Program-made: the position numbers and the translations under genes
Origin: Akkermansiaceae bacterium
Lineage (GTDB): Bacteria > Verrucomicrobiota > Verrucomicrobiia > Verrucomicrobiales > Akkermansiaceae
Length of the DNA stretch: 64,000 bases
Reading direction: 5' to 3'
Assembly (NCBI GenBank): GCA_026461385.1
Contig: JAPJNB010000045.1
Coordinates: 1 to 64,000, forward strand
The notes under the pieces: generated by a model
Database searches by the model: none
Seen by the model: the letters and a program-made list of their open reading frames with translations, nothing else
Told to the model about the DNA's origin: nothing
Shown: piece by piece, positions 20,018 to 31,500 of the stretch
How positions within the stretch are numbered: position 1 is the first letter of the stretch
How the letters are laid out: every line of letters begins with the position of its first letter

Positions 20018-21577
20018 GTGAGTTACCAGGTCTTCGCCCGTAAATACCGACCCAAAACCTTCGACGATGTCCTAGGACAGGATCATGTCGTGAGGACACT
20101 TCGCAATGCCATCGCTCAAAACCGCTTGGCTCATGCTTATCTTTTTGTAGGGCCGCGTGGCACTGGCAAGACATCGACTGCTAGAATTCTCGCTAAGGCA
20201 CTCAATTGCACCGCTGGGCCGAAGGCGGATTTCGATCCGGATGAAGACATCTGCATCGAAATCGCCGAGGGCCGCTCGCTCGATGTCTTGGAAATCGATG
20301 GTGCATCGAACAACGGCGTCGACCAAGTCCGCGATCTTCGCGAGTCGGTTCGTTTTGCTCCGGCCCGTGGACAATTCAAGATTTTCTACATCGATGAGGT
20401 TCACATGCTTTCGAATGCCGCATTCAATGCGCTGCTCAAGACGCTCGAAGAACCACCACCGCACGTCAAATTTATCTTCGCGACCACAGAGGCTAACAAG
20501 ATTCTCCCAACGATCCTCTCACGATGCCAGCGCTTTGACCTCCGCCCGATCCCGACGGAGACGATCGCCGCGCACTTGCTCCACATCGCGGGCGAGGAAG
20601 GCATTGCTCTCGACGAGACCGCCGCATGGGCGATCGCCAAGGGAGCCGATGGTGGGATGCGTGATGCTCAGTCGATGCTCGATCAGTTAGTGTCTTTCTG
20701 CGGTGACCACATCAACGAAGCCAATGTTCTGGATGTTTTCGGGTTCACCTCGCGGGAAAAGGTCGCAAGTTTGGCCCAAGCGCTGCTCACCCGCGACAAC
20801 CCTGCGGCACTTTCACTCATCCAAAGAGAGGCTGAAACCGGCCGCGAGCTTTCGCAACTCCTCGGCGAGTTGATCGGTTGCCTCCGCGCCTTGCTCGTCG
20901 CGAAATTGGATCCGTCGGCCGATGGCGAGGGAATCCCTGCCACACTCTGGTATGCGCTTTTGCAGACCGCCGCTGAATACGCTCCAGATCGCATTCTTGC
21001 GGCCATCGACGTTTTTGCAGAAACGGAAGGCCGCATGAAATGGGCCACCAACAAGCGCCTGCATTTCGAGCTTGGTGTCATCAAGGCCATCCAAGCACTC
21101 GGAGAGGTCCGCATCACCGATGTCATCAACGTCCTCACCCGCGGCGCGGATTTTATCGTGGCACCCTCAGGTGCAACTCCCGCAGATACGGTCCGTCCCG
21201 CCGCAGTGGTCGAGTCGAAGGCTTCGCCCCTTGCGGAAGAGGTGGCGGAACAAGATCTCTCAGAACTTAAGTTAGATCCAGAACCCGAGGTGGAACCCGC
21301 CGTGCCTGCGCCAGCCGTCCCGGCCCCCGCCGCATCAAAACCGCGCCCGATGGATGGACTCTCGAGTTTGGATTCGCTCATTGAGTCCGCACCCGAGGTT
21401 AGCGAACCACCCGCACCTCCAGAGGTACCCCCTTGGAAAAGTGAAAAGCCTGAGGTAGAAGCTAAAGCGCCCGAGCCCGCACCGCAAACACCCAGCCTCG
21501 ATGATTCCTTTCACCAAGACCCATTGATCCAAGCGGCACTCGTCAAGTTTGAAGGCAAGCTAGTATCTAACAACTAA
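20018..21577 (+). CDS. dnaX: DNA polymerase III subunit gamma/tau
   Basis: MSYQVFARKYRPKTFDDVLGQDHVVRTLRNAI, GPRGTGKTSTARILAKALNC, IDEVHMLSNAAFNALLKTLEEPP; GTG start at 20018. Confidence 0.95.
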   Translation: MSYQVFARKYRPKTFDDVLGQDHVVRTLRNAIAQNRLAHAYLFVGPRGTGKTSTARILAKALNCTAGPKADFDPDEDICIEIAEGRSLDVLEIDGASNNGVDQVRDLRESVRFAPARGQFKIFYIDEVHMLSNAAFNALLKTLEEPPPHVKFIFATTEANKILPTILSRCQRFDLRPIPTETIAAHLLHIAGEEGIALDETAAWAIAKGADGGMRDAQSMLDQLVSFCGDHINEANVLDVFGFTSREKVASLAQALLTRDNPAALSLIQREAETGRELSQLLGELIGCLRALLVAKLDPSADGEGIPATLWYALLQTAAEYAPDRILAAIDVFAETEGRMKWATNKRLHFELGVIKAIQALGEVRITDVINVLTRGADFIVAPSGATPADTVRPAAVVESKASPLAEEVAEQDLSELKLDPEPEVEPAVPAPAVPAPAASKPRPMDGLSSLDSLIESAPEVSEPPAPPEVPPWKSEKPEVEAKAPEPAPQTPSLDDSFHQDPLIQAALVKFEGKLVSNN

Positions 21578-21599
21578 CAGAATTTTACTATAACTTCCC

Positions 21600-21905
21600 A
21601 TGAATATCGCAAAATTGATGAAACAAGCCCAGCAAATGCAAGCTGGTCTGGCTGCAAAACAAGAAGAGCTTTCTATTCAAACAGTCGAAGCATCGGTTGG
21701 GGGCGACAAGGTCCATGTGATCGCAACCTGCTCGGGCGACGTGCTTTCCATCCGGATCGACCCATCTATCATAGATCCAGAGGACAAAGAATTTCTCGAA
21801 GGTTTGGTGCTCAAAGGCGTGCAGGAAGCGCTCGCGAAGGGTAAGGAGAAATCCGCTGCCGAAATGAAAAAGCTCACCGGTGGTCTTGGCATTCCTGGGA
21901 TGTGA
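21600..21905 (+). CDS. YbaB/EbfC family nucleoid-associated protein
   Basis: MNIAKLMKQAQQMQAGLAAKQEEL...VEASVGGDKVHVIATCSGDVLSIRIDP. Confidence 0.92.
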   Translation: MNIAKLMKQAQQMQAGLAAKQEELSIQTVEASVGGDKVHVIATCSGDVLSIRIDPSIIDPEDKEFLEGLVLKGVQEALAKGKEKSAAEMKKLTGGLGIPGM

Positions 21906-21933
21906 TCCGAACCACCTAGGAATTCCCTGCCCA

Positions 21934-22929
21934 GTGATCCGCCTTCGCCGTCGACTCGGATGGATTTTGTTAGGTTTTTCTGGGTTGCTCTGTGCCCTTA
22001 CGATTGGGGCGTTTACGCTGCGGCCGGACTTTCTCGCCGCATTCACGGTCGTTCCCGTTTGGCTGTGGGGAGGAATCGGGATTTTAGGTGCGGTCATCTC
22101 CTATCGGCTGCGACGCGAACGATCTGCTCTAATCGCTGCGGTCGTTTGGCTCGTGACCATCGGTTGCGTCGCGGATGAAAGCCGATCGCTATTACGTTTC
22201 CCAAGCGAGGCATCCATGCCCGGACCTGCCATGCCCTATCATGGAAAGTCGGTCATCCGTGTGGCCACCTTGAATTGCTCCTCATTCCGTTTTGGTAATC
22301 CTGCCGCCGAGCTTGCTGCGTGGCAACCAGACATCGTGCTACTCCAAGAGGTGTTTCCCTATCAGGTCCAGCAAATCGCAACTGCGCTCGGCGGCCCCAA
22401 AAATGAGTGGAGGGTCAACCTTACGAACGCGGTGATCACGCGCTGGAAAATCGAGCGGGAGATCAATGACCCTAACCGACGAAAACAACAAGTTTCCATC
22501 GCAACCCCCAGCGGTAAGAAAATTGAGGTCGTCAACGTCCACCTTGCAACGGCGGCGACGGATCTACGCCTATGGCGGATGGCTGTGTGGGTCGGGCATC
22601 GAGCCAATCGCGCAACGCACCGACAAGAACTGAGTCAAGATTTCCAACAGCTCAGAAATACCACTCAATTTCCCGCCACTCCAACCGTGTTTGGGGGTGA
22701 TTTTAATTCGACTGCATCCGACGGGATTCACCGGCAACTCGCCGGAGATTTTGTTGATGCCTTCGCTGCGGTGGGCACGGGACTCGGTAATACATTCCAG
22801 CGCCGACTACCCTTCATGAGAATCGACTATCTCTATGGCAGTCGTGAACTGACGCCCGTTCGTTGCCGAACCGTTACCACACGTCATAGTGACCACCGGA
22901 TGGTGATTGCAGATTTTCTGTTGAAATAG
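21934..22929 (+). CDS. Endonuclease/exonuclease/phosphatase family protein, membrane anchored
   Basis: N-terminal TM helices, VATLNCSS, LLQEVFP, VFGGDFNSTASDG, TRHSDHRMVIADF. GTG start at 21934 inferred; ORF track starts at 21880. Confidence 0.8.
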   Translation: MIRLRRRLGWILLGFSGLLCALTIGAFTLRPDFLAAFTVVPVWLWGGIGILGAVISYRLRRERSALIAAVVWLVTIGCVADESRSLLRFPSEASMPGPAMPYHGKSVIRVATLNCSSFRFGNPAAELAAWQPDIVLLQEVFPYQVQQIATALGGPKNEWRVNLTNAVITRWKIEREINDPNRRKQQVSIATPSGKKIEVVNVHLATAATDLRLWRMAVWVGHRANRATHRQELSQDFQQLRNTTQFPATPTVFGGDFNSTASDGIHRQLAGDFVDAFAAVGTGLGNTFQRRLPFMRIDYLYGSRELTPVRCRTVTTRHSDHRMVIADFLLK

Positions 22930-22985
22930 AGCGTTGGCGATCACAGGTGAATTGATGTACAATTTCCAAATAAACCACTCTTGCC

Positions 22986-24725
22986 ATGACCCGTGAAAAC
23001 CTTGCTGAAGTCCTCGACGAAATCGCTATCCTGTTAGAACTTAAGGGTGAAAATCCATTCAAGATCCGCGCCTATCGGAATGGTGCACAGGTTATTCGTA
23101 ATTTCGATGGCGACATCGTGGATCGCGCGGTGAACGAGCAGCTCGACGGCATCGAAGGGATTGGCGAGGCGTTGCGTGACAAACTGCATGAGCTTGCGAG
23201 CACCGGCAGCCTCCAGTTTCATCAAAAATTGCGTGCGGAGTTTCCAGCAGGAATCTTCGAGCTATTCGACGTTCAAGGGCTAGGCCCCAAAAAGGTGAAG
23301 GCCCTGCATGGTACGCTAGGGGTGACATCGATTGCCGAGCTTGTCGCGGCCTGCAATGCAAATCAAGTCGCAACGCTTCCCGGCTTCGGCCCAAAAACTC
23401 AAACCAAGATCCTTGAGGCAATCGCTCACCGCGCAGCGTATGCAGATACATTTCTGTTAGGTTCTGTTAGCTCGATCGTGAACGAGATGCTCGATATCCT
23501 CCGCATGCACCCAGAAATCGTACGAGTCTCAGCTGCTGGCTCATTTCGCCGTGCGAAAGAGACCGTGCACGATCTCGACTTTCTTGTCGCCACTCGTGAG
23601 CCCGCACTCGTTTGCGAAGATTTCACCACGCTTCCTCAGGTCGAATCGGTGATCGTTTGTGGTGATACGAAGGCTTCCATTCATTTGAAAAATGGCATTC
23701 AGTGCGATCTTAGAGCCGTCTCGAATGTGCAGTATCCATTCGCGCTGCTCTACTTCACAGGCTCCAAGGAGCACAACGTCGCCCTGCGTTCGCTGGCGCT
23801 CAAAAAAGGTCTGTCACTCAACGAATACGGATTCACGCCGACTGACCCAGTCAATCCGGCAACCATTCCTGAGGTTCACGATGAGGCTGACATCTACCGT
23901 GCGCTTGGCCTCGATTTTATTCCACCTGAACTTCGGGAAAATATGGGAGAACTTGAAGCTGCGGCGAACCAAAGCATTCCACGCCTTGTAGATCTTGAGC
24001 AACTGCGTGGCACGTTTCACAACCATACAACCGCATCCGATGGGCATGACACACTTGCCGCAATGGCGGAGGAGGCAATCGATCTTGGCTTGCAATACCT
24101 TGGTATTGCGGATCACTCAAAGGCTTCTTTCCAAGCGAATGGGTTGAGCGAAGACAGGCTGTTAGAACAGATCGCTACTATCAAGAAACTGAATGAAGAA
24201 TTCGATAGTTTCAAATTATTCTCGGGATCCGAGGTGGACATTTTAAAGGATGGAACCTTGGACTTTGAAGATGAATTATTGGGCCAGCTCGATTACTGCG
24301 TGGCCTCCGTGCACGCCTCATTCACCCTAACGGAAGAAGAGATGACCCGCCGCATCTGCCGGGCAATGGAGAACGAACACGTTACGATGCTTGGGCATCC
24401 GACGGGTAGGCTCTTGCTCCGGCGCGATGCCTATGCCCTCAACCACGCGATGATCATCGACTGCGCAGCAGAAACTCGCACGATGATTGAACTCAACTGC
24501 AATCCACAGCGCATGGACATGGACTGGCGGTGGTGGAAACGAGCCCGTGACAAAGGAGTGCTTTGCTCGATCAATCCGGATGCGCACTCGACCCTAGGCC
24601 TTCATCACCTCGGTCTGGGTGTTCGGCTTGCACGCAAGGGTTGGCTCCGCAAGCAGGACATCTTCAACACGCGCTCCGCTGCTGAGGTCGAGGCATTCCT
24701 CAAGACTCCGAAGGCAAAGCGCTGA
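22986..24725 (+). CDS. polX: Family X DNA polymerase with PHP domain
   Basis: ENPFKIRAYRNGAQVIRNF, helix-hairpin-helix IEGIGEALRDKL, GSFRRAKETVHDLDFLV, PHP motifs FHNHTTASDGHDTLAAMAEEAIDLGLQYLGIADHS. Confidence 0.93.
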   Translation: MTRENLAEVLDEIAILLELKGENPFKIRAYRNGAQVIRNFDGDIVDRAVNEQLDGIEGIGEALRDKLHELASTGSLQFHQKLRAEFPAGIFELFDVQGLGPKKVKALHGTLGVTSIAELVAACNANQVATLPGFGPKTQTKILEAIAHRAAYADTFLLGSVSSIVNEMLDILRMHPEIVRVSAAGSFRRAKETVHDLDFLVATREPALVCEDFTTLPQVESVIVCGDTKASIHLKNGIQCDLRAVSNVQYPFALLYFTGSKEHNVALRSLALKKGLSLNEYGFTPTDPVNPATIPEVHDEADIYRALGLDFIPPELRENMGELEAAANQSIPRLVDLEQLRGTFHNHTTASDGHDTLAAMAEEAIDLGLQYLGIADHSKASFQANGLSEDRLLEQIATIKKLNEEFDSFKLFSGSEVDILKDGTLDFEDELLGQLDYCVASVHASFTLTEEEMTRRICRAMENEHVTMLGHPTGRLLLRRDAYALNHAMIIDCAAETRTMIELNCNPQRMDMDWRWWKRARDKGVLCSINPDAHSTLGLHHLGLGVRLARKGWLRKQDIFNTRSAAEVEAFLKTPKAKR

Positions 24726-24749
24726 CAAATCGGTTTCTGGAAATCCCGC

Positions 24750-25430
24750 TTAGGGCTGCTTCCAGTTCTTCTCGAGAGCCGGGTGCAAAACCGACGTCAG
24801 CCTGCGGTAGCCCTCCGGGGTGAAGTGAAGTTTATCCTTCCCATAACACTCGACGAGAGACTCGCCAGCCGAGTCCTCTAACACCGGATTCACGTCGACA
24901 TAAGTGAGGTCAGTTGAGTCTGTGGCAAGAGAGCGCAAGCCCTTGTTGACCTCGTCTACTAGTACAAGGTATCCATCTTCGCGCTTTTGTGGTGCGCGAA
25001 TGACCGAGATCAAAACGATGCGGGCGTGTGGTAAGGCCGCGCGTGTCCGGTTAATCCAATCCTGGGTGTTCTTTAAAATGAAATCGGGTTTTTTGTGATT
25101 ATTGATATCATTGCTTCCGCAGTACCATACCACAAGACGGGCATGTGATGTGGGGACAATCTGATCAAAAAAGAGCAGTTGGTCTTTCGTCTGTGAACCA
25201 CCGAACGCCCGATTGGTAGCTGGAAGGGGAGCAAGATCACTGGCAAACGTCAGCCATTTGCGGAAAATGCTACTGCCAACCAAAAGGATGCCTCCCGGTG
25301 CTGGCACGGGCTCGGTCGCGAACTTCGCAACATCCTCAGGAAATTTGTTTTTAACTTGCGCAGTGCGAGTTTCTGCCCCGCGTGACAATGATATGGTCAC
25401 CAAGGCAATCGTTAAAATTAAGGTTCTCAT
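24750..25430 (-). CDS. SGNH/GDSL hydrolase, secreted
   Basis: GGILLVGSSIFRKW, NRAFGGSQ, VVWYCGSNDIN, DKLHFTPEGYRRL. Confidence 0.88.
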   Translation of the reverse strand: MRTLILTIALVTISLSRGAETRTAQVKNKFPEDVAKFATEPVPAPGGILLVGSSIFRKWLTFASDLAPLPATNRAFGGSQTKDQLLFFDQIVPTSHARLVVWYCGSNDINNHKKPDFILKNTQDWINRTRAALPHARIVLISVIRAPQKREDGYLVLVDEVNKGLRSLATDSTDLTYVDVNPVLEDSAGESLVECYGKDKLHFTPEGYRRLTSVLHPALEKNWKQP

Positions 25431-25609
25431 ATGTTCTAAATCTCCAATGAAGGTTGGTGTGATGTCGATCAAAAAATCCTGAAAATAAATTCATTTCAGC
25501 GTCGAGAAATATTTGTTTTCTGATATCTTGTGAGGTTCATACATGCCGTTGGCTTGGTGAGTGCCGGTATGATCATTCACGCAAGAATCGAACGTGGAGC
25601 CATGCAGCA

Positions 25610-28375
25610 ATGATCGCAGAAAATCAAGCCACGAGCCCCCCAAACCAATGGCATGCTGCGGATGTGAAAGAGGTGATTCTCCTAACAGGTAGCAATGCAG
25701 ATGAGGGACTCTCGCATGAGGAGGCTTCTCGGCGGCTCTCGATTTGCGGGCCAAATGCCCTTGTCGAGAAAAGGCCTCGCTCGCTCATGACGATCTTTAT
25801 GAGTCAGTTTACGAGCCCGCTCATCTATCTATTATTACTCGCGGCACTGATCTCTTTGCTCCTTGGAGAGCGGGGTGACTCCATGGTGATTCTTGCTGTC
25901 TTGGTGATCAATGCGGTGATTGGTGCGATCCAAGAGGGAAGGGCCGTGCATTCCATGGAGTCACTGCACCGGCTGGCTACGTTAAAGGCCCGGGTCGTGC
26001 GCGGTGGAATCGAATCGCTTGTGGAGGCACGTGGACTCGTTCAAGGTGATGTTTTGATACTCGCTGCTGGTGATGCAGTCGCTGCCGATGCACGGATGAT
26101 CGAATCGCGAACTTTGGAGGTGTCAGAGGCAGCTCTAACAGGCGAATCACAACCCATTGCAAAGATTGTTGAACCGATTCCTGTGGATTCACCACTGGCC
26201 GAACAGGTAAACCTCGTTTTTTCTGGGACGCACATTACCAGTGGCCGGGGGCGTGCGATCGTGGTGACGACTGGTGGTAAAACTGAAATCGGCAAAATTG
26301 CCAACCTTACTGAGTCTGTGAGAGATTCGAAGACGCCATTAGAACTCCGGATCAACCAGTTCGGCCACTATCTCGCGGGGTCATCGATTGTGTTATTCGT
26401 CGTGATCATTATCTTTGGTATCAGACGGGGGTTGCCATTTGTGGAGATTCTCATGGTGGCGATCAGTCAGATGGTCTCGATCGTGCCAGAAGGCTTACCT
26501 GTCGCGATGACGATCGCATTGGCGATCGGGATGCAGCGGATGGCTGCTCGAAAAGTGATTGTGAGAAGGCTCGCGGCCCTTGAGACGCTTGGCTCCACCA
26601 GCGTGATTTGTACCGATAAGACGGGAACGCTGACACGCAATGAGATGACGGTAACCGCACTCTGGCTCGCCGACGGTCGCACATTTCAAGTGAGTGGAAT
26701 TGGATATATTCCTGAGGGGCAGTTGAAGGGCGAGGGGGATGTATGTATTGCAGCAAATGATATAGGGATCGCTCATTTGTTAGAGGCACTGGTACTTTGC
26801 AATGATGCACACTTGGTGCCACCGGATGGGGCCGATCCTCGCTGGCGTTCACTGGGTGACCCGACGGAGGCAGCGCTACTCACACTGGCTCACAAAGCTG
26901 GAATCCATCCGGAGCATCTGCGGGGGCAGTTCCCTCGGGTCGCGGAAATTCCATTCGATTCCAGCATCAAAATGATGGCTACCCAACACGGCCATGGAGA
27001 GCACGCAAGGATCTGCCTGAAGGGCGCACCAGAGAATCTAATGGCACTCTGCAGTCATGTCCAAATGAACGATCAGCGGATGCTTATTGATTCAGAGGTT
27101 CGCATGGCCATGGAATCTGCATGCGCAGCCTTTGCCGCAAGGACGCTACGGTTGCTTGCTGTTGCTGAAGTTCGGGGGCTGGATCTTGCTGAGGGTGCTG
27201 GAATCTCACGACTTCATGGAATGGCAACCTTTCTCGGGCTGGTCGGTGAAACCGATCCGCCCCGCGAGGAAGTGGAGGCTGCCGTTAGAGAATGCCAAAG
27301 CGCGGGTATTAGACCGGTCATGGTCACTGGCGATCATAAGGCCACAGGCTTGGCGATCGCGACCTTGCTTGGAATCGCCCGTGAGGGAGATCTTGCCATT
27401 GAGGGGCGTGAGCTTGAGCAGATGACCGAAGATGAGTTGCGGGCAAAAATTGAGCACGTTTCGGTTTTCGCTCGCGTTCACCCTGCCCAAAAGCTGCGAA
27501 TTGTGAAGGCGTTTCAAGATCTGCACCATGTGGTCGCGATGACCGGTGATGGTGTCAATGACGCGCCGGCGCTTGCTGCTGCAGACGTCGGAGTGGCAAT
27601 GGGAATCACAGGCACAGAGGTGGCCAAGGGTGCGGCGAAAATCATCATTGCAGACGATCAATTTGCGACGATCGTTCACGCCATCGAGGAAGGACGCCTC
27701 GTCTATCAGAATCTCAAGAAGGTAATCTTGTTCCTGTTTGCCACATCAATCGACGAGGTGATGATCCTGCTCATCGCGTTATGGTTAGGTCTTCCATTGC
27801 CACTTGCTGCTGTGCAGATTCTCTGGATAAACATCGTTACGGAAGGAGCGTTGACGATCAACTTGGTCATGGAAGGTCCGGAGGGGGATGAGATGGCACG
27901 GCGTCCGATTCCTCGTGAGGAGGCGTTGATCACACGCAAAATGTTTGGGAGGATGTTTTGCATGGTTGCCTCTGCGGTGATTGCGACTCTTGGTTTCTAT
28001 GGGTGGCAGCTTTCGCGTGGTTTGCCATTCGGGCTGGTGCGCACAGAGACATTTACGATTTTGGCGGTGAGTCAATGGTTCAATGCACTCAACTGCCAAA
28101 GTGCAACCCAATCGGTATTTCGGCTCGGCCTTTTCAAGAACCGTTGGCTGCTCAGTGGCCTACTTCTGGCGAACGTACTCCACCTTGCGGTGATCTACAC
28201 CGGACCGATGAACCAGATTTTTCATACCCAACCCATTCCGCTTGTTGATTTTTTCCTGATTGGCGTTGTAGGAAGTCTGGTTCTGTGGACTGAGGAAGCC
28301 AGGAAACTTGTAGCACGGGTCCTTGCGAAACGCCGCGAGCCTCGTCATTTCCCCAACCAGATTCCGGTGGAGTGA
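25610..28375 (+). CDS. Cation-transporting P-type ATPase (P2-type, Ca2+-ATPase-like)
   Basis: PEGLPVAMTIALAIG, VICTDKTGTLTRNEM, MTGDGVNDAPALAAADVGVAMG, LTGESQP. Confidence 0.94.
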   Translation: MIAENQATSPPNQWHAADVKEVILLTGSNADEGLSHEEASRRLSICGPNALVEKRPRSLMTIFMSQFTSPLIYLLLLAALISLLLGERGDSMVILAVLVINAVIGAIQEGRAVHSMESLHRLATLKARVVRGGIESLVEARGLVQGDVLILAAGDAVAADARMIESRTLEVSEAALTGESQPIAKIVEPIPVDSPLAEQVNLVFSGTHITSGRGRAIVVTTGGKTEIGKIANLTESVRDSKTPLELRINQFGHYLAGSSIVLFVVIIIFGIRRGLPFVEILMVAISQMVSIVPEGLPVAMTIALAIGMQRMAARKVIVRRLAALETLGSTSVICTDKTGTLTRNEMTVTALWLADGRTFQVSGIGYIPEGQLKGEGDVCIAANDIGIAHLLEALVLCNDAHLVPPDGADPRWRSLGDPTEAALLTLAHKAGIHPEHLRGQFPRVAEIPFDSSIKMMATQHGHGEHARICLKGAPENLMALCSHVQMNDQRMLIDSEVRMAMESACAAFAARTLRLLAVAEVRGLDLAEGAGISRLHGMATFLGLVGETDPPREEVEAAVRECQSAGIRPVMVTGDHKATGLAIATLLGIAREGDLAIEGRELEQMTEDELRAKIEHVSVFARVHPAQKLRIVKAFQDLHHVVAMTGDGVNDAPALAAADVGVAMGITGTEVAKGAAKIIIADDQFATIVHAIEEGRLVYQNLKKVILFLFATSIDEVMILLIALWLGLPLPLAAVQILWINIVTEGALTINLVMEGPEGDEMARRPIPREEALITRKMFGRMFCMVASAVIATLGFYGWQLSRGLPFGLVRTETFTILAVSQWFNALNCQSATQSVFRLGLFKNRWLLSGLLLANVLHLAVIYTGPMNQIFHTQPIPLVDFFLIGVVGSLVLWTEEARKLVARVLAKRREPRHFPNQIPVE

Positions 28376-28444
28376 TTTCGTTAAAAATCGTTCTTTTTCT
28401 TTGAAATCACCCTAACAAACGATAAAAAAGAGGTGTTTCACGCT

Positions 28445-28483
28445 CGCAGCGCATCGGAGCCCGATGATTGAACCATCGCTGCG
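28445..28483 (+). other. Two-stem inverted-repeat structure upstream of YHYH gene
   Basis: CGCAGCG (28445-28451)/CGCTGCG (28477-28483) outer stem; ATCGG/CCGAT inner stem (28453-28457/28461-28465). Confidence 0.4.
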
Positions 28484-28501
28484 TTAAAACCGCATTTACT
28501 C

Positions 28502-31500
28502 ATGAGTCATTTGTTACGAGTACTGATTATTTCTGCTGCAGCATGCAAATGTTGCTTTGCTCAGGGGACAGTCGCACCTGCGGGGAATGGGGCGCTGATG
28601 GCTGCATCTTTTGCGCCATTTAAGCCGAAGGTTCGCTACTACTGGGATAGTAATTACTTCTATGAAGAGTCGGATAGTATCCCGGACCGCACGCGCCAAC
28701 CGAATTTGATGGTAGGAATCACCTCGTGGCAACAGCAGGTTCCCTTGCCCGCATCGTATTTCGGCGGTACCACCAACAGCGCTGGCTCGGGATCTAGTGG
28801 ATATTTGCAACCGAACTTTTGGAGGATCCCCTTGGTGCCGGTTGCAGCAGCCTCGCCGATTACTCTCACTGGAAATTTCCTTCGTGGCGCAGTAGCACTT
28901 GGTGCGGACGGGGTACCTATCTTTAACCCGCGAAATAATACGGGTAAGTTTTCACAAGAAATTGGTGAGCTGGATGCTTATGGTGGCCACTGCGGACTTG
29001 GCGATGATTATCACTATCATATATTCCCAGTTCACTTAATCCCAGTGCTCGGCAATGCCAAACCCATCGCGTGGGGACTTGATGGCTACCCAGTTTATGG
29101 TTATGTGGAGCCTGATGGAAGTACGATGCAAGCGCTCGATAGCGATGGCGGCCACACCCACGGATCATGGGGTTACCACTACCACGCACGTGGAACGCAG
29201 AATGCGGTGACGAAGACCTGGACTCCATCGTCCCCGTACATGATGAACTCGATGCATGGCACGGTGGTCAACTTCGATTCGCAGATTGATCCGCAGCCGA
29301 GTGCGTCTGGACTGCGTGGCTCCGGAACTGGCGGATACACTGCATCTCCGGTAGCAGGTGCGACGATCACTGCATTTAAAAACCCAGTCGCGCTCACTCT
29401 CAGTGGTGGCCATCTTGTTGAGAATGCAAATGGAGTTGCGAGCGACGACAACTGGCTCATGCGCTATACAGCAAATAGCACCACTTACGATATCTGTTGG
29501 CAACTGAATCGGTCAGTGAATCCAAAAACCATGACCATCACATGGAGGCACCCGACCTCCGGAACCACGACGACGACCTATGCCAATTCAGGGAACCGAA
29601 TCACTGCGTATTCCATGGCGGCATCGACTATGGTAAAACTTCCAGACACGGGGCAGATCCTGCCAGCGACGACCATGGTGGGGGAGGATTCGGATTATAC
29701 CATGAACGCACCCTCGTTTACCGACAACAACAACGGCACGATCACCGACAACGTTACGGGGTTGATGTGGCAAAAAACGGATAATGGTGAGTGTACGTGG
29801 GAGAATGCGGTCACCAACGCTGCATCCATCACCACCGGTGGATATAGTGACTGGCGGCTACCAACACCCAGCGAGGCATTTAGCATTCTGAATCACCAGT
29901 TGAATCCGGCGCTTAATTCAGTCTATTTCACCAACAATGCTGGAGGCAGCCCAGCCTACTGGTGGACGAGTGATATCTTCGGCAGCAGTACGACCAATGT
30001 ATGGTGTACCAACTCGGGTGGTGGACTGGGGCCGAAGCCAAAATCAGAGACGCTAAGTGCGGGTGGTACTTATCGGTACCATGCCCGCTACGTGCGTGGT
30101 ACCAAGCCAAACAATGGTCACAACTATATCAACAATGGTGATGGGACGATCACCGACACTGACACCAACCTCATGTGGTCACAGGCACCTAGCACAAGCC
30201 TGAGTTGGTCCGCTGGGGTCGCTTATGCGGAGGGGCTTACGCTCGCAGGGTATTCCGATTGGCGGCTTCCCAACGTGAAGGAATTGCAGTCGCTAGTAGA
30301 TATCACACGTGCCACTGCGACCGGTTCAACCACTTCGGCCTGCATCAACCGCACGTTGTTTCCCGCTGCAACCGCAACTGGATATTGGTCTTCAACCTCG
30401 GTAAAGTCCGGAACGTTCACGGAAGCGTGGCTCGTTGAGTTCGGCGTAAACACCAGTTCGAATCCACCTCGAAATGCTCAAGGGATCGTGAGTTACGAGC
30501 CATACAGTTCTGGCTACCCGGTGTTTGCGGTGCGATCGCTATCCGCCTCTTCGGTTTCCCAAGGGCGAGCGATCACGACGATCACGAATCTTTTGCCGAC
30601 GGGTCAGCGTGTCAGCGGCGTGGGCAGCATCACGGCTACCGATGGTACCGTGTGGACGGTTCCCGCAGCGACCCAGTTCACGACTGGTGTCAAGGCAGTG
30701 GATCTTTACAACGAGGTGACCGGGGTCACGCCTGCCAGTATCGGCGGTGCAGCTTCTGCCATTTCAAATGCGCCCACGGTGGTCGTGGATGCAGATGGAG
30801 AGGTGGTGACGGGATATATTTTTGCAGATAATTATTTTGAATTGTATGTCAATGGTTCGCTGGTCGCGGTTGATCCGGTGCCATACACGCCATTCAATTC
30901 TTGTGTGGTAAAGTTCAAGGCGAAACGTCCGATTTCCTATGCCTTCAAGCTGGTGGATTGGGAGGAAAACCTTGGGCTGGGGACCGAATTGAATGGTGGA
31001 AATGCATATTATCCTGGGGATGGCGGCCTTATGGCAAGTTTTAGCGATGGCACGGTCACCAATGGCAGCTGGAAGGCGCAGAGTTTCAATATCGCTCCGC
31101 TGGATAGCCCAAGTGTCGTCACCGAACTTTCTAATGGAACTCATGATTCCTCGGCGGCTACCACCCACAATCTAACAGAAACCGCATACGCACTGCATTA
31201 TGCGGTGCCGTCGGATTGGTATTCGAAGACGTACAACGACTCGGGCTGGCCAAATGCCACGACCTACACCGAGGCGGCCGTCGGGGTGAATAATAAGCCC
31301 GCATACACGAATTTCCCCGCGCAATTTAGCAACAGTGGCGCGCAGTTCATTTGGTCTTCGAACCTCGTGCTCGATAACGAGGTCATCGTCCGCTACACGG
31401 GGCCTTCGGCCGTGGTTTTACCTCCAAGCATCTCCGAAGTGCTGACGCGCCCAAATACGCCGACCTATCTGGATTCGGTTTACGTTACCGCCAAGCTCCA

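Noticed and set aside
20683-21381. 232-aa minus ORF opposite dnaX
   Set aside because: Shadow of the Pro/Ala-rich DnaX frame.
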